From contig NZ_JYNH01000030.1 of the NCBI RefSeq assembly GCF_000960765.1, positions 1 through 38,046 of the forward strand: a DNA stretch of 38,046 bases, given 5' to 3'. The stretch comes from Desulfosporosinus sp. I2 (GTDB lineage: Bacteria; Bacillota; Desulfitobacteriia; Desulfitobacteriales; Desulfitobacteriaceae). The notes beneath the pieces were generated by a model. That model was not told the origin of the DNA. It searched no databases and worked only from the letters and a program-made list of their open reading frames with translations. Position 1 is the stretch's first letter; every line of letters starts with the position of its first letter. The position numbers were made by a program, and so were the translations under genes. This document shows positions 31,483 through 38,046 of the stretch, one piece after another.

Positions 31483-34032
31483 CTAACGCTGGGCATTGGC
31501 CCACTGCCGAGCTAGTTCCTGTTCTTCTTCTGAAGTTCTAATTCGGCCCTCAAGCCAAGCTGTACGCACTCGATCCAGAATCTCTCCGATCTTCGGTCCC
31601 TGCTTTACACCCATTTGGATTAAGAGTTTACCATCAACGGACATATTTATTTTTTGACCAGCCTCAAGACATTCGGAAATTTGTTTCTTATAATGTTCAT
31701 CCCGCGCTAAGGCGCTGACGACACACTTCGGGGTTTTAGCAAGTACTCTGTCCATCTCGCTTAACGTCATTGAAACCTTTAAAGTTTCGCGTAGACCCAT
31801 AAAAGCCAGCGTTTCATCCCTAAGAGTTCTGTTAAGGCTTACTCGTTCAAGGACTTTTTCAATATTGGCAGTGTCCATATTGGAAATAGCGATCAACCAC
31901 CGCATGTTTAGAGACCATTGAGCACTGTTCTCCAGGTCATCTAAGCTAAAGTTCCAGATAAGATCTTCTCCGAACCACGCTTTAAACAAACCGCACTTAA
32001 TCAAGGTTTGGCCCATGGCTAGATAGTTTACTTCTTTAAAGATTAGCATTAATTCCTCTGTAAAGCGTTCGATACTCAGTTTAACCAGGACTCCCGAATC
32101 TATTGCAGTATGAAGCGCTTCGTGGGTCTCTTTAGCTAACGAAAAATTATAACGTTCAGCAAAACGTATAGCCCTCAGCATCCGAGTAGGATCGTCGATG
32201 AAACTAATATTATGTAAAAAGCGAATTTTACCTTGTTGCAAATCTCGTTTACCACTATAATAATCCACCAGTTCCCCGAAACGTTCTGCATTTAAGCAAA
32301 TTGCCATAGAATTTATCGTAAAATCGCGTCGGAAAAGATCATCACGTAAACAAGATTCCTCAACTTGTGGTAGCGCTCCGGGAAAGGAATAATGTTCCCA
32401 CCTAGTACTTGCTACGTCGAGATGACTCCCATCGGGAAAGATGATTTGAGCTGTTCCGAATTTCACGTGCTGAGTAAGCTTGCCTTCTGGAATTTTTCTC
32501 ATTAAAGCCTGTGCAAATTGGCCACCGCTACCTTCCACCACAAAATCCAAGTCTTGTGTAGGAACGGAAAGCAGCAAATCCCGAACAAACCCTCCGACAA
32601 GATAAACAGAACATTGTTCTTCCTGAGCAGTATCTCGAACTGACTCAAGTATATTTCTAACTTCTTCCGGTAAGTGCTCAATCAAATTCAAAATATCCTG
32701 ACGCATTGCCACACTTCGTTCACGAACAAGCTGTGTCTCGATCGGAACGGAACCACCATGTACGAGGCGTAATACATCAGACCTAGAAACAATGCCTACG
32801 AGATTACCTTCCTCAACAACAGGAAGACGCCCAATGTCATGTTGTACCATCAGACGTTGAACTTCCTCCCACGGCGCTTCAACATCCACCGTTAACACCT
32901 TTGTTGTCATAAAACCTTTTACGGGTGCGTGTTGCAGACCGTGTTTAATTGCCTTATCAACATCACGTCTAGAAATAATTCCTACCAATCGCTTATCCAC
33001 AGTGACAGGAACTCCGGTGTGTCCGTAACGCAATAGATTCTGTTCTACCTCACCAAGTTTTGTCTCCGGGGAAACAGTTTTAACTGGATAACTCATAATA
33101 TCCCGAACCATATGAGGCCGATTAGCTCGACTCTTAATTGCAGAACGCAATTGTCGAAGGATAACAGGGAGTTCTCCGTCCTTAACTGTAGCTGATGCTG
33201 CTCTCTCATGCCCTGCTCCACCGAATAATTGCACCAAACCATTGACTGGTAATCCTCTTCCCCTTGATCTACCCACGATATACACCCGGTTCTCCATCTT
33301 GACCAGCACAAACCAAGTATCAGCGCCTTCAAGCTCTCCTACTCGATGAACTAACAAAGCCAACCCGCCAACATAATCCTCTGTCTCAGCATATGAAATA
33401 TACACTGGTAATCCATCAAAGAATTCCGTCTGGCCCTGATCTAACAATTGTTGTAATAATTCTTTTTGTTCCTCTGCCAGTGGTCGCCTTAAATATTTGG
33501 CAATAACTCCCAAGTTAGCCCCTTGTCCTAATAAATAAGCCACAGCGTGAACATCACGAACTGTGGTGCTATCAAACAACAAGCTTCCTGTGTCGTCATA
33601 AATTCCGATGGCAATCAACGTTGCTTCAAAACTACTTAAAGGTAACCCAAGTCCTGCTAACTTTTCAACAAGAAGAGTTGCACAAGCTCCAACAGGTTCA
33701 ATGACCATTCCTGGTTTGAGTTTTCCGGCATAGGGATGATGATCATAGATTTCCAGCTCAACCGTATGGTTTTTAGCGACCTTCTCGCCCAGCTGTCCTG
33801 CACGATGTAGTTCATGAGTATCTACTAGAATGACTCGAGAAACCTCGTCGACGCTGATATCTTGTGCTTTGCGAAATCGCAATTGATCCCTGGATAGTGC
33901 CAAAAAATCCTGAACGTAGACGTTTGGCTTCCCGTCCATAACCAGTTCGCTGTTTGGATAAATTTTTTGAGCTGCCACCATTGAAGCCAAGGCATCAAAA
34001 TCAAGTTGTCGATGTGCCAGTATGATATCCAT
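31483..34032 (-). CDS. DHH-CBS-CBS-tRNA nucleotidyltransferase fusion
   Basis: An 849-residue three-part protein. Residues about 1-300 form a DHH/DHHA1 phosphoesterase with intact metal motifs (HRQLDFDA, VDTHE, YDHHPYAG, and FGGAGHERAAS). Residues 310-430 are two CBS domains (DIMSYPVKTVSPETKLGEV; GFMTTKVLTVDVEAPW), which usually sense adenine nucleotides. From about 470 comes the class II nucleotidyltransferase: VYLVGGFVRDLLLSVPTQDLDFVVEG, RRDFTINSMA, DPTRMLRAIRFAERY. It adds C, A or CCA to tRNA 3' ends, or A residues only; in species with two such enzymes the work may be split. The DHH part may be a nanoRNase or cyclic-dinucleotide phosphodiesterase. This fusion occurs in several anaerobes and deep-branching bacteria. 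ATG with GAGGATG upstream. Confidence 0.92.
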   Translation of the reverse strand: MDIILAHRQLDFDALASMVAAQKIYPNSELVMDGKPNVYVQDFLALSRDQLRFRKAQDISVDEVSRVILVDTHELHRAGQLGEKVAKNHTVELEIYDHHPYAGKLKPGMVIEPVGACATLLVEKLAGLGLPLSSFEATLIAIGIYDDTGSLLFDSTTVRDVHAVAYLLGQGANLGVIAKYLRRPLAEEQKELLQQLLDQGQTEFFDGLPVYISYAETEDYVGGLALLVHRVGELEGADTWFVLVKMENRVYIVGRSRGRGLPVNGLVQLFGGAGHERAASATVKDGELPVILRQLRSAIKSRANRPHMVRDIMSYPVKTVSPETKLGEVEQNLLRYGHTGVPVTVDKRLVGIISRRDVDKAIKHGLQHAPVKGFMTTKVLTVDVEAPWEEVQRLMVQHDIGRLPVVEEGNLVGIVSRSDVLRLVHGGSVPIETQLVRERSVAMRQDILNLIEHLPEEVRNILESVRDTAQEEQCSVYLVGGFVRDLLLSVPTQDLDFVVEGSGGQFAQALMRKIPEGKLTQHVKFGTAQIIFPDGSHLDVASTRWEHYSFPGALPQVEESCLRDDLFRRDFTINSMAICLNAERFGELVDYYSGKRDLQQGKIRFLHNISFIDDPTRMLRAIRFAERYNFSLAKETHEALHTAIDSGVLVKLSIERFTEELMLIFKEVNYLAMGQTLIKCGLFKAWFGEDLIWNFSLDDLENSAQWSLNMRWLIAISNMDTANIEKVLERVSLNRTLRDETLAFMGLRETLKVSMTLSEMDRVLAKTPKCVVSALARDEHYKKQISECLEAGQKINMSVDGKLLIQMGVKQGPKIGEILDRVRTAWLEGRIRTSEEEQELARQWANAQR

Positions 34033-34122
34033 GTTACATCCTCAAATTCTTTATATATTGCTCTTGAATTATACCATCATCTGCCTGTTCTCATCAACTT
34101 CAAAGAGATGGGGTATCAAAAC

Positions 34123-34231
34123 CTGGAAGCACGGTTAATAAAGAAAACTTGGCTGGCGCCAAGCCTTGCGAAGGCGGCCGCCTTAGTTGCCCTTATGCTT
34201 CCAGAAAGTATATAACGAAGTTATACTTTCT
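34123..34231. repeat. GC-rich multi-hairpin intergenic element
   Basis: An outer 9-bp stem CTGGAAGCA (34123-34131) / TGCTTCCAG (34196-34204) encloses two hairpins: CTTGGC-TGGC-GCCAAG (34148-34163) and the perfect palindrome AAGGCGGCCGCCTT (34171-34184). It is followed directly by a long hairpin made of AGAAAGTATATAAC (34203-34216) and GTTATACTTTCT (34220-34231). G+C is far above the flanks. It could be a dispersed palindromic repeat, a small structured RNA, or the remnant of a mobile element. I recognise no known riboswitch. Confidence 0.55.
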
Positions 34232-34245
34232 GACTAGTACAAAAA

Positions 34246-34270
34246 AGAAGAGCTCTAAGACTCTCCTTCT
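34246..34270 (-). terminator. Terminator of the PspC/LiaF-like gene pair
   Basis: AGAAGAG (34246-34252) pairs with CTCCTTCT (34263-34270) with one bulged base. On the minus strand it is followed by six T. It lies 15 bp past the LiaF-like stop. Confidence 0.7.
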
Positions 34271-34284
34271 AAAGGAATACAGAC

Positions 34285-35238
34285 CTATTGAATACTCAAT
34301 TTAGGCCTTTCTAGTCGAACTGTACCAGCCGCTGTCGAAATTTCTAAATCTATTTTAGTTTTAGCATCAGAATAATTCGAGCTAATCCACTTCTTATCTT
34401 CTAACAACAATCCTGAACCCATAAAATCCGTACTAGTTGCCACTCCATTTAAACGAATTTGTAAACCAACGCTTTCGGGAACCACTAACGTTAATTTTGA
34501 AGCACCACTGTCAATCTTACCTTGTGTGGCAATTCCAGTCTCACCGAATTGAAGTTCAAAGTTACTAGCACCTGTACTAATCTTTAGATTATCCACCATG
34601 AGCCGACCTAAATCAATCATCCCGTTGATTGCGCCAGCGTTAATATCTAAGTCATAGTGTATTTTAGGGGAAAGATTTAGAGCGATATCACTCAAATTAC
34701 GCTCTCCTTTGCCACCTGGGGAAGAAAGAGTAGCAGTGAGAGTATCTCCCGACTGCTTAATCTGAACAACTGAGGTTCGAGGGTCTGGATTTAAACTCCG
34801 ACTTGCCCATTTATAGGTCCCAGTCATAAGTTGTCCTCCATTACTCCCGGAATCCAAATCCTTCACTTGAACTTGGGCTCCACCCAGTTTAAGGTTAACT
34901 TGCGCTTTTTTTACATCGGTGGGCAATGGTACATCTATGCCCCCCGTTCCATCTGAAACACTATTAAAAGAGTGATACCTGGGTATAGGTCCAGGTTTAT
35001 CTCCAACTGCTAAAGAGTACCCGACCATACTTAGAAGGAAGATTAATAAAACAGCACTGAGCGGAATTTGGCGATTAAAAAACAACCCAATTCCTGTTAA
35101 GATAAGAATTAATGGCCATAAGTCAATGACATGTGCCCATAAACTCCATGATAATACTCCGTAGTTAAGCATGAAAAAGATAAACCCTAAGACAATCAGG
35201 AGCAGTCCTCGACTAACCGAAGTAAAGGCTCTTTTCAT
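34285..35238 (-). CDS. LiaF-like membrane protein with adhesin-like C-terminal domain
   Basis: A 317-residue protein with three to four N-terminal helices ([53 protein letters not shown]; the DUF5668/LiaI-LiaF-type membrane module). A long beta-rich domain follows ([53 protein letters not shown]), the toastrack/DUF4097-like fold of cell-wall-active antibiotic response proteins. It probably senses or reports envelope stress. I chose ATG 35238 behind GGGGGGGAG; it overlaps the PspC-domain gene by 26 bp, so the two are coupled. Confidence 0.83.
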   Translation of the reverse strand: MKRAFTSVSRGLLLIVLGFIFFMLNYGVLSWSLWAHVIDLWPLILILTGIGLFFNRQIPLSAVLLIFLLSMVGYSLAVGDKPGPIPRYHSFNSVSDGTGGIDVPLPTDVKKAQVNLKLGGAQVQVKDLDSGSNGGQLMTGTYKWASRSLNPDPRTSVVQIKQSGDTLTATLSSPGGKGERNLSDIALNLSPKIHYDLDINAGAINGMIDLGRLMVDNLKISTGASNFELQFGETGIATQGKIDSGASKLTLVVPESVGLQIRLNGVATSTDFMGSGLLLEDKKWISSNYSDAKTKIDLEISTAAGTVRLERPKLSIQ

Positions 35239-35689
35239 TTTCTCCCCCCCGCAAAATAATGGCAAGTCCTATGAAAATGAGAAGTAAAGGCCACATCTTG
35301 CTCATATCAAACCATACCGGAAACCAACGCTCAAGTAGAAAAAAAGCCCCAAGGACCACCAAAATACCACCCGCCATTTTTGTGCGGTTCTCATGATTAT
35401 CGTGTTTACTAAAATCAATGGCAGTCTCTTCTCCATCAGAGACGACTTGTTGGTCCACATCTCCAACCTCACGCTTTGGGTTCACCGAATACCCGAATTG
35501 TTCAGTGGGATTAACCGGAATAATGACCCATGCCGCCAGATATGCGACAAAGCCAACGCCTCCTGCGAACAAAGCTACTAACGCGATAAGCCGCACTAAG
35601 GTAACATCGACACGGAAATAATCGGCAAGCCCTCCACAAACCCCCCCGATCATCTTGTCTCGTACAGAACGGTATACTCTTTCAGTCAT
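35213..35689 (-). CDS. PspC-domain membrane protein
   Basis: A 158-residue protein. The N-terminal PspC domain is clear: [40 protein letters not shown] and [13 protein letters not shown] short acidic linker leads to two further helices ([37 protein letters not shown]) of the LiaI/DUF5668 type. PspC proteins act in the phage-shock/envelope-stress response. ATG 35689 stands eight bases after GGAGG; an ATG six bases upstream is too close to the site. It is the first gene of a two-gene operon with the LiaF-like protein; no two-component system adjoins. Confidence 0.88.
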   Translation of the reverse strand: MTERVYRSVRDKMIGGVCGGLADYFRVDVTLVRLIALVALFAGGVGFVAYLAAWVIIPVNPTEQFGYSVNPKREVGDVDQQVVSDGEETAIDFSKHDNHENRTKMAGGILVVLGAFFLLERWFPVWFDMSKMWPLLLIFIGLAIILRGGENEKSLYFG

Positions 35690-35810
35690 GCTCATTTCCT
35701 CCCACAATTTTCGCTTTTGTTTTTGTCTACACTCTTAATACGATTGAGTATGCTATTTTGTTTCAGCTAAATGTTCTTGCGACCTTTTAAATATAAAATT
35801 AACATGAAGA

Positions 35811-35842
35811 GAAACCCCAAACCGTAAACGGCTTGAGGTTTC
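35811..35842 (-). terminator. Terminator of the 113-residue unknown gene
   Basis: GAAACCCCAAACCG (35811-35824) pairs with CGGCTTGAGGTTTC (35829-35842) through 14 positions, two of them wobbles. It lies about 57 bp past the stop at 35899. The T tract is weak, so efficiency is uncertain. Confidence 0.6.
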
Positions 35843-35898
35843 TTAAAAACGATTATCAATTAATACCTTGTAAAAGCGATCTGATTTTACAACAGAAC

Positions 35899-36240
35899 CT
35901 AGATAACTGCATTAATCTCTTCAGTCGCTTGTTCAATCTCTTCAGCAGACATCCCATCTTTACCTAAATTAAACTTGATGGCATCAGCCCAGAATGCACA
36001 TTTTGCGCTTATTTTCTTAAATGTTTTAGCATTCACTTTACTTGCTTTTGCTCTAGCATCTGCATTCGATTGAACGATCGAACAAATATAGAGTGCTTTT
36101 ACGCGAGCGTCCTTATCAAGATCATTAAAGGTTTGGTTAAGTTCTGAAATGAGTGTACGATAATAATCCGAAAACTCTTCAAAAGGAATTTCAGTTTCCA
36201 TGTTCAAGTATTCTTTTAATTTCTCTAATAGCTTTTCCAA
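35899..36240 (-). CDS. Small helical protein of unknown function
   Basis: A 113-residue, charged, almost wholly helical protein: MEKLLEKLKEYLNMETEI, PFEEFSDYYRTLISELNQTF, then RAKASKVNAKTFKKISAKCAF and DGMSAEEIEQATEEINAVI. Two cysteines, no membrane helix or signal peptide. I do not recognise it. The start is TTG with GGAGGG nine bases upstream. It has a sigma-A promoter with good hexamers and 17-bp spacing, set inside a long inverted repeat, and its own terminator, so it looks like a regulated single-gene unit. Confidence 0.7.
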   Translation of the reverse strand: MEKLLEKLKEYLNMETEIPFEEFSDYYRTLISELNQTFNDLDKDARVKALYICSIVQSNADARAKASKVNAKTFKKISAKCAFWADAIKFNLGKDGMSAEEIEQATEEINAVI

Positions 36241-36285
36241 TGTCCACCCTCCAAAAAATTACCCTCAAAGTACTAAATCTCATAT

Positions 36286-36347
36286 AGTATACAACCGATT
36301 ATCTAAAATGACAAGTAACACTCGTTTTAGTATAATCGGATGTATAC
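36286..36347 (-). promoter_or_regulatory. Promoter within a long inverted repeat, upstream of the 113-residue gene
   Basis: On the minus strand TTGTCA (36314-36309), 17-bp spacer, TATACT (36291-36286). The arms 36287-36308 and 36325-36347 form GTATACA-x-CCGATTAT-x-TAAAA against TTTTA-xx-ATAATCGG-x-TGTATAC: 20 paired positions. One arm covers -10 and spacer, the other lies upstream of -35. On the plus strand ATGACA (36308-36313)-17-TATAAT (36331-36336) also looks like a promoter. Confidence 0.6.
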
Positions 36348-36402
36348 ATGAAATCGATCGACTTAGATATTTTTTAGATTGCTGGAAAGGATCCGACTAC
36401 AA

Positions 36403-36435
36403 ATGATTCAAGCTGCAATCTTTGATTTTAGATGA
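36403..36435 (+). pseudogene. Possible remnant of a HAD-phosphatase gene start
   Basis: ATG at 36403 reads MIQAAIFDF, then Arg and a stop. The first nine residues equal the start of many HAD phosphatases (MIxAAIFDFDGTL), and a GGAAAGGA ribosome site precedes the ATG. The next bases (GATTTTAGATGAAC) resemble a frame-shifted GATTTTGATGGAAC. Nothing else of such a gene is present, since the LCP gene ends at 36445. It may be a remnant or coincidence. Confidence 0.35.
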
Positions 36436-36444
36436 ACTTATTTC

Positions 36445-37584
36445 TTAAGGCGTACTTTCCAAGACCTCCCCTTTCGCGCCATTATTAAAGAATACCGAAG
36501 TCGTCTTCCCCTCTTCTAAAAGTCGTCTAACAACTACCTTCGACTTCTGAGGGTTAACTTTCCAATAGCTAACATCATTTTCAATGAGAAAATTACCTGG
36601 TAGAGTTTGAGAAATAAGATCTAATTTCTCAAAACTAAGTAAGAGATTTGCCAGTGACCATAGTTGTCCGACTGAAAGGTCTGTTTCAACGGATTTATTC
36701 ATTTGCTTAATCAAGGAGGGTATTTTCGGAACTGTTTTCAATTGTAGAAATTCCTTTACCATAGCCTTGATAACAGCCTGTTGACGAGTTGTCCTTGATA
36801 TATCTCCTAAAGCATCTTGGCGAAATCTAGCATATTGTAAAGCTTGTGTTCCATTTAAACGTTGCGTCCCCTTATGAAGATTGATAATCCCATCTTTTTC
36901 ATCCCCTGTAACATAATACATATCTTTCTCTACCATTAGATTTATACCCCCTAGGATATCAATGATTGTCTTAAATCCAGAAAAGTTTGTTAGGACATAC
37001 CCATCGATTTTCTGGCCTGTTAACCCTTCAACCAAGACTTCTGTTGTTTTAAGACCTTTCCCTAAGCGTGCTGCAGCATTGATTTTTTCCCTTCCATAGC
37101 CTAGAATCGTAACTTGAGTATCTCTCGGTATAGAAAGAAGGGTAACCTGACCGATGATTGTATTGATACTGGCCATTAAAAGTGTGTCTGTGTTACCGAT
37201 TGATTTCTCCCCAATTCTTCGATCTAAACCCACTACAAGTACCGTGAAATGGTTTTTATCAAAGGGAGCCAACGAACTCTTTGAAGAACCTTCTGAAGGT
37301 TTTTCAAAGAGTTCTTCTGGGGATTGGTCTGGGGATTTTTCTATCTCATCAATTGGCTCGTTATTCTCAAAATTTGTTTGTATCGGAACCTCTACATTCC
37401 TAAGTTTCTGATCTACTCCTTCAGTTACACTAGTGATGGATTTGTTTTCCTTCCCTATAACCTGCCCCACAATAAGAACACCCATAACCAAACTGACCCC
37501 TATAAAAAAGCCTATAAATAAACTCTTTTTATAGGCTTTAAAGACCCGGGAAATTGCCAGCTTCCAACGTTTTTTTCCGTTCAT
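36445..37584 (-). CDS. LytR-CpsA-Psr (LCP) family cell-wall ligase
   Basis: An approximately 379-residue membrane-anchored enzyme that attaches lipid-linked glycopolymers to peptidoglycan. A basic N-terminus and one helix (SLFIGFFIGVSLVMGVLIVG) put the rest outside. A Ser/Pro/Glu-rich linker leads to the LCP domain: FTVLVVGLDRR, NTDTLLMASINTIIGQVTLL, SIPRDTQVTI, INAAARLGKG, LTNFSGFKTIIDILGGINL, LNGTQALQYARFRQDALGDI and RTTRQQAVIKAM, including the arginines that bind the polyprenyl phosphate. I place the start at ATG 37584 (MNGKKRWK), which follows ATGGAGTG; an in-frame TTG at 37629 lies too close to its GGGGGG. A terminator-like hairpin lies in its leader. Confidence 0.9.
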   Translation of the reverse strand: MNGKKRWKLAISRVFKAYKKSLFIGFFIGVSLVMGVLIVGQVIGKENKSITSVTEGVDQKLRNVEVPIQTNFENNEPIDEIEKSPDQSPEELFEKPSEGSSKSSLAPFDKNHFTVLVVGLDRRIGEKSIGNTDTLLMASINTIIGQVTLLSIPRDTQVTILGYGREKINAAARLGKGLKTTEVLVEGLTGQKIDGYVLTNFSGFKTIIDILGGINLMVEKDMYYVTGDEKDGIINLHKGTQRLNGTQALQYARFRQDALGDISRTTRQQAVIKAMVKEFLQLKTVPKIPSLIKQMNKSVETDLSVGQLWSLANLLLSFEKLDLISQTLPGNFLIENDVSYWKVNPQKSKVVVRRLLEEGKTTSVFFNNGAKGEVLESTP

Positions 37585-37673
37585 CCGAGTCCACTCCATT
37601 TCTAACGTCTTTTCTTTAGCATCAAACAATCCCCCCTAAAATATTCTGCCAAAATTTAATAATATAAAGAAAA

Positions 37674-37695
37674 AAGTCTCCATTCTTGGAGGCTT
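37674..37695 (-). terminator. Terminator-like hairpin in the LCP gene leader
   Basis: AAGTCTCCA (37674-37682) pairs with TGGAGGCTT (37687-37695) with one GU, loop TTCT. On the minus strand TTTTTTCTTT follows. It precedes the LCP start, and no minus-strand gene is seen upstream in the window. A plausible minus-strand promoter, TTTACA-17-CATAAT, lies at about 37789-37761. It could attenuate the LCP gene. Confidence 0.55.
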
Positions 37696-37862
37696 CATAC
37701 TAGTTCTCAAACTGAATTCCTATGAAAATATTTGACTTAGCTTATAATACGGTTAGCATTATGGGGAAATATACATATAATGTAAAAATTATCTCTTAAA
37801 CTTTTTTGATTAAGTCGTAAACTTTTATTTGATTAGATCCACAAAAAAAGGGGGGATAATCC

Positions 37863-38046
37863 TTGAATCATGGATATTCCCGAGCATACACTCCTGTATT
37901 GAGAAATCCTAACCTTTTTCATCAAAACACTATACGTTCTTCGCCAAGAAATTATCCTACTAAATATGCCCCGATTCCCTCAGAAGCCATCAATTTTTAT
38001 CAATACCCTTCGTCCTATGCACCACAATTTCCAAACAACGTTCCAT
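37863..38046 (+). CDS. Start of a Pro/Tyr/Asn-rich protein, cut by window edge
   Basis: TTG at 37863 stands seven bases after GGGGGG and opens a frame that runs to the window edge (61 codons). It reads MNHGYSRAYTPVLRNPNLFH, with later NYPTKYAPIPSE and FYQYPSSYAPQFPNNVP. The sequence is rich in Pro, Tyr, Asn and Ser with no hydrophobic helix or signal peptide. Such low-complexity, Tyr/Pro-rich N-termini occur in spore coat and YppG/YqfQ-like proteins of spore-formers, but I cannot assign a family. It is divergent from the LCP gene. Confidence 0.5.
   Translation, partial: MNHGYSRAYTPVLRNPNLFHQNTIRSSPRNYPTKYAPIPSEAINFYQYPSSYAPQFPNNVP

Noticed and set aside
34171-34184. NotI-containing palindrome as vector or cloning remnant
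   Set aside because: It is part of a larger nested stem system with natural flanks; no vector sequence adjoins.
34006-34215. Plus-strand ORF of 69 codons over the structured element
   Set aside because: It has no ribosome site, overlaps the start of the CCA-fusion gene, and crosses several perfect inverted repeats, so coding is unlikely.
34211-34224. TATAACGAAGTTAT resembles a loxP arm
   Set aside because: It has an extra base relative to the loxP arm, lacks the 8-bp spacer and second arm, and is explained by the hairpin at 34203-34231.

Overview
The window looks like chromosome of an anaerobic, spore-forming Firmicute of the Peptococcaceae/Desulfitobacteriaceae type; Desulfosporosinus or Desulfitobacterium is my best guess. 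The reasons are the sporulation genes (spmA, spmB, ytfJ), moderately AT-rich DNA with strong GGAGG ribosome sites, many Fe-S redox proteins, a lactate-oxidation cluster with two lactate permeases, and an HdrD-like protein. Nearly every gene is on the minus strand, so transcription runs from high to low coordinates. No tRNA, rRNA, CRISPR array, intact transposase or prophage gene was seen.

Left end (1-5040): a GC-rich secreted DUF6273 protein runs off the window edge, next to a MalT-type LuxR regulator. A 12-bp inverted repeat lies between them. Beyond is a wrecked membrane-bound diguanylate cyclase. Region 5200-7400 holds an HdrD-like Fe-S protein, a small ferredoxin and a DUF5320 protein whose promoter is bracketed by a perfect 16-bp inverted repeat.

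Region 7600-9640 is the most interesting. It is an operon hutP-like / aroH (chorismate mutase) / aroF (DAHP synthase). It has its own sigma-A promoter and a leader of about 257 nt with an intrinsic terminator inside it, about 120 nt before hutP. The leader is rich in UAG triplets and has an ORF with tandem Trp codons. By recalled alignment, the HutP-like protein lacks the histidine/Mg2+ ligands of Bacillus subtilis HutP. Together this suggests an antitermination or attenuation system for the entry to aromatic biosynthesis.

Region 9640-21000: a BaiN/HI0933-type flavoprotein, a CMD-like small protein, a polyferredoxin, then the lactate regulon: FadR-type regulator (lldR-like), glcF-like and glcD-like subunits of a lactate/glycolate dehydrogenase, and two lldP-type permeases. 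Three promoters, each -35/17 bp/-10, are followed closely by the same GTGGTCTGAC operator, so one regulator probably controls all three transcripts.

Region 21000-34030 is mostly housekeeping and sporulation: a YflT-like stress-domain protein, rluB, two membrane-linked glycosyltransferases, spmAB, ytfJ and its DUF2953 partner, an HhH-GPD DNA glycosylase, scpB, scpA, trpS, a site-2-protease-family peptidase and a DHH-CBS-CCA tRNA nucleotidyltransferase fusion. Region 34030-38046 has a GC-rich multi-hairpin element, a PspC/LiaF-like envelope-stress pair, a small unknown gene whose promoter lies in a long inverted repeat, a possible HAD-phosphatase remnant, an LCP cell-wall ligase and the start of a plus-strand gene.
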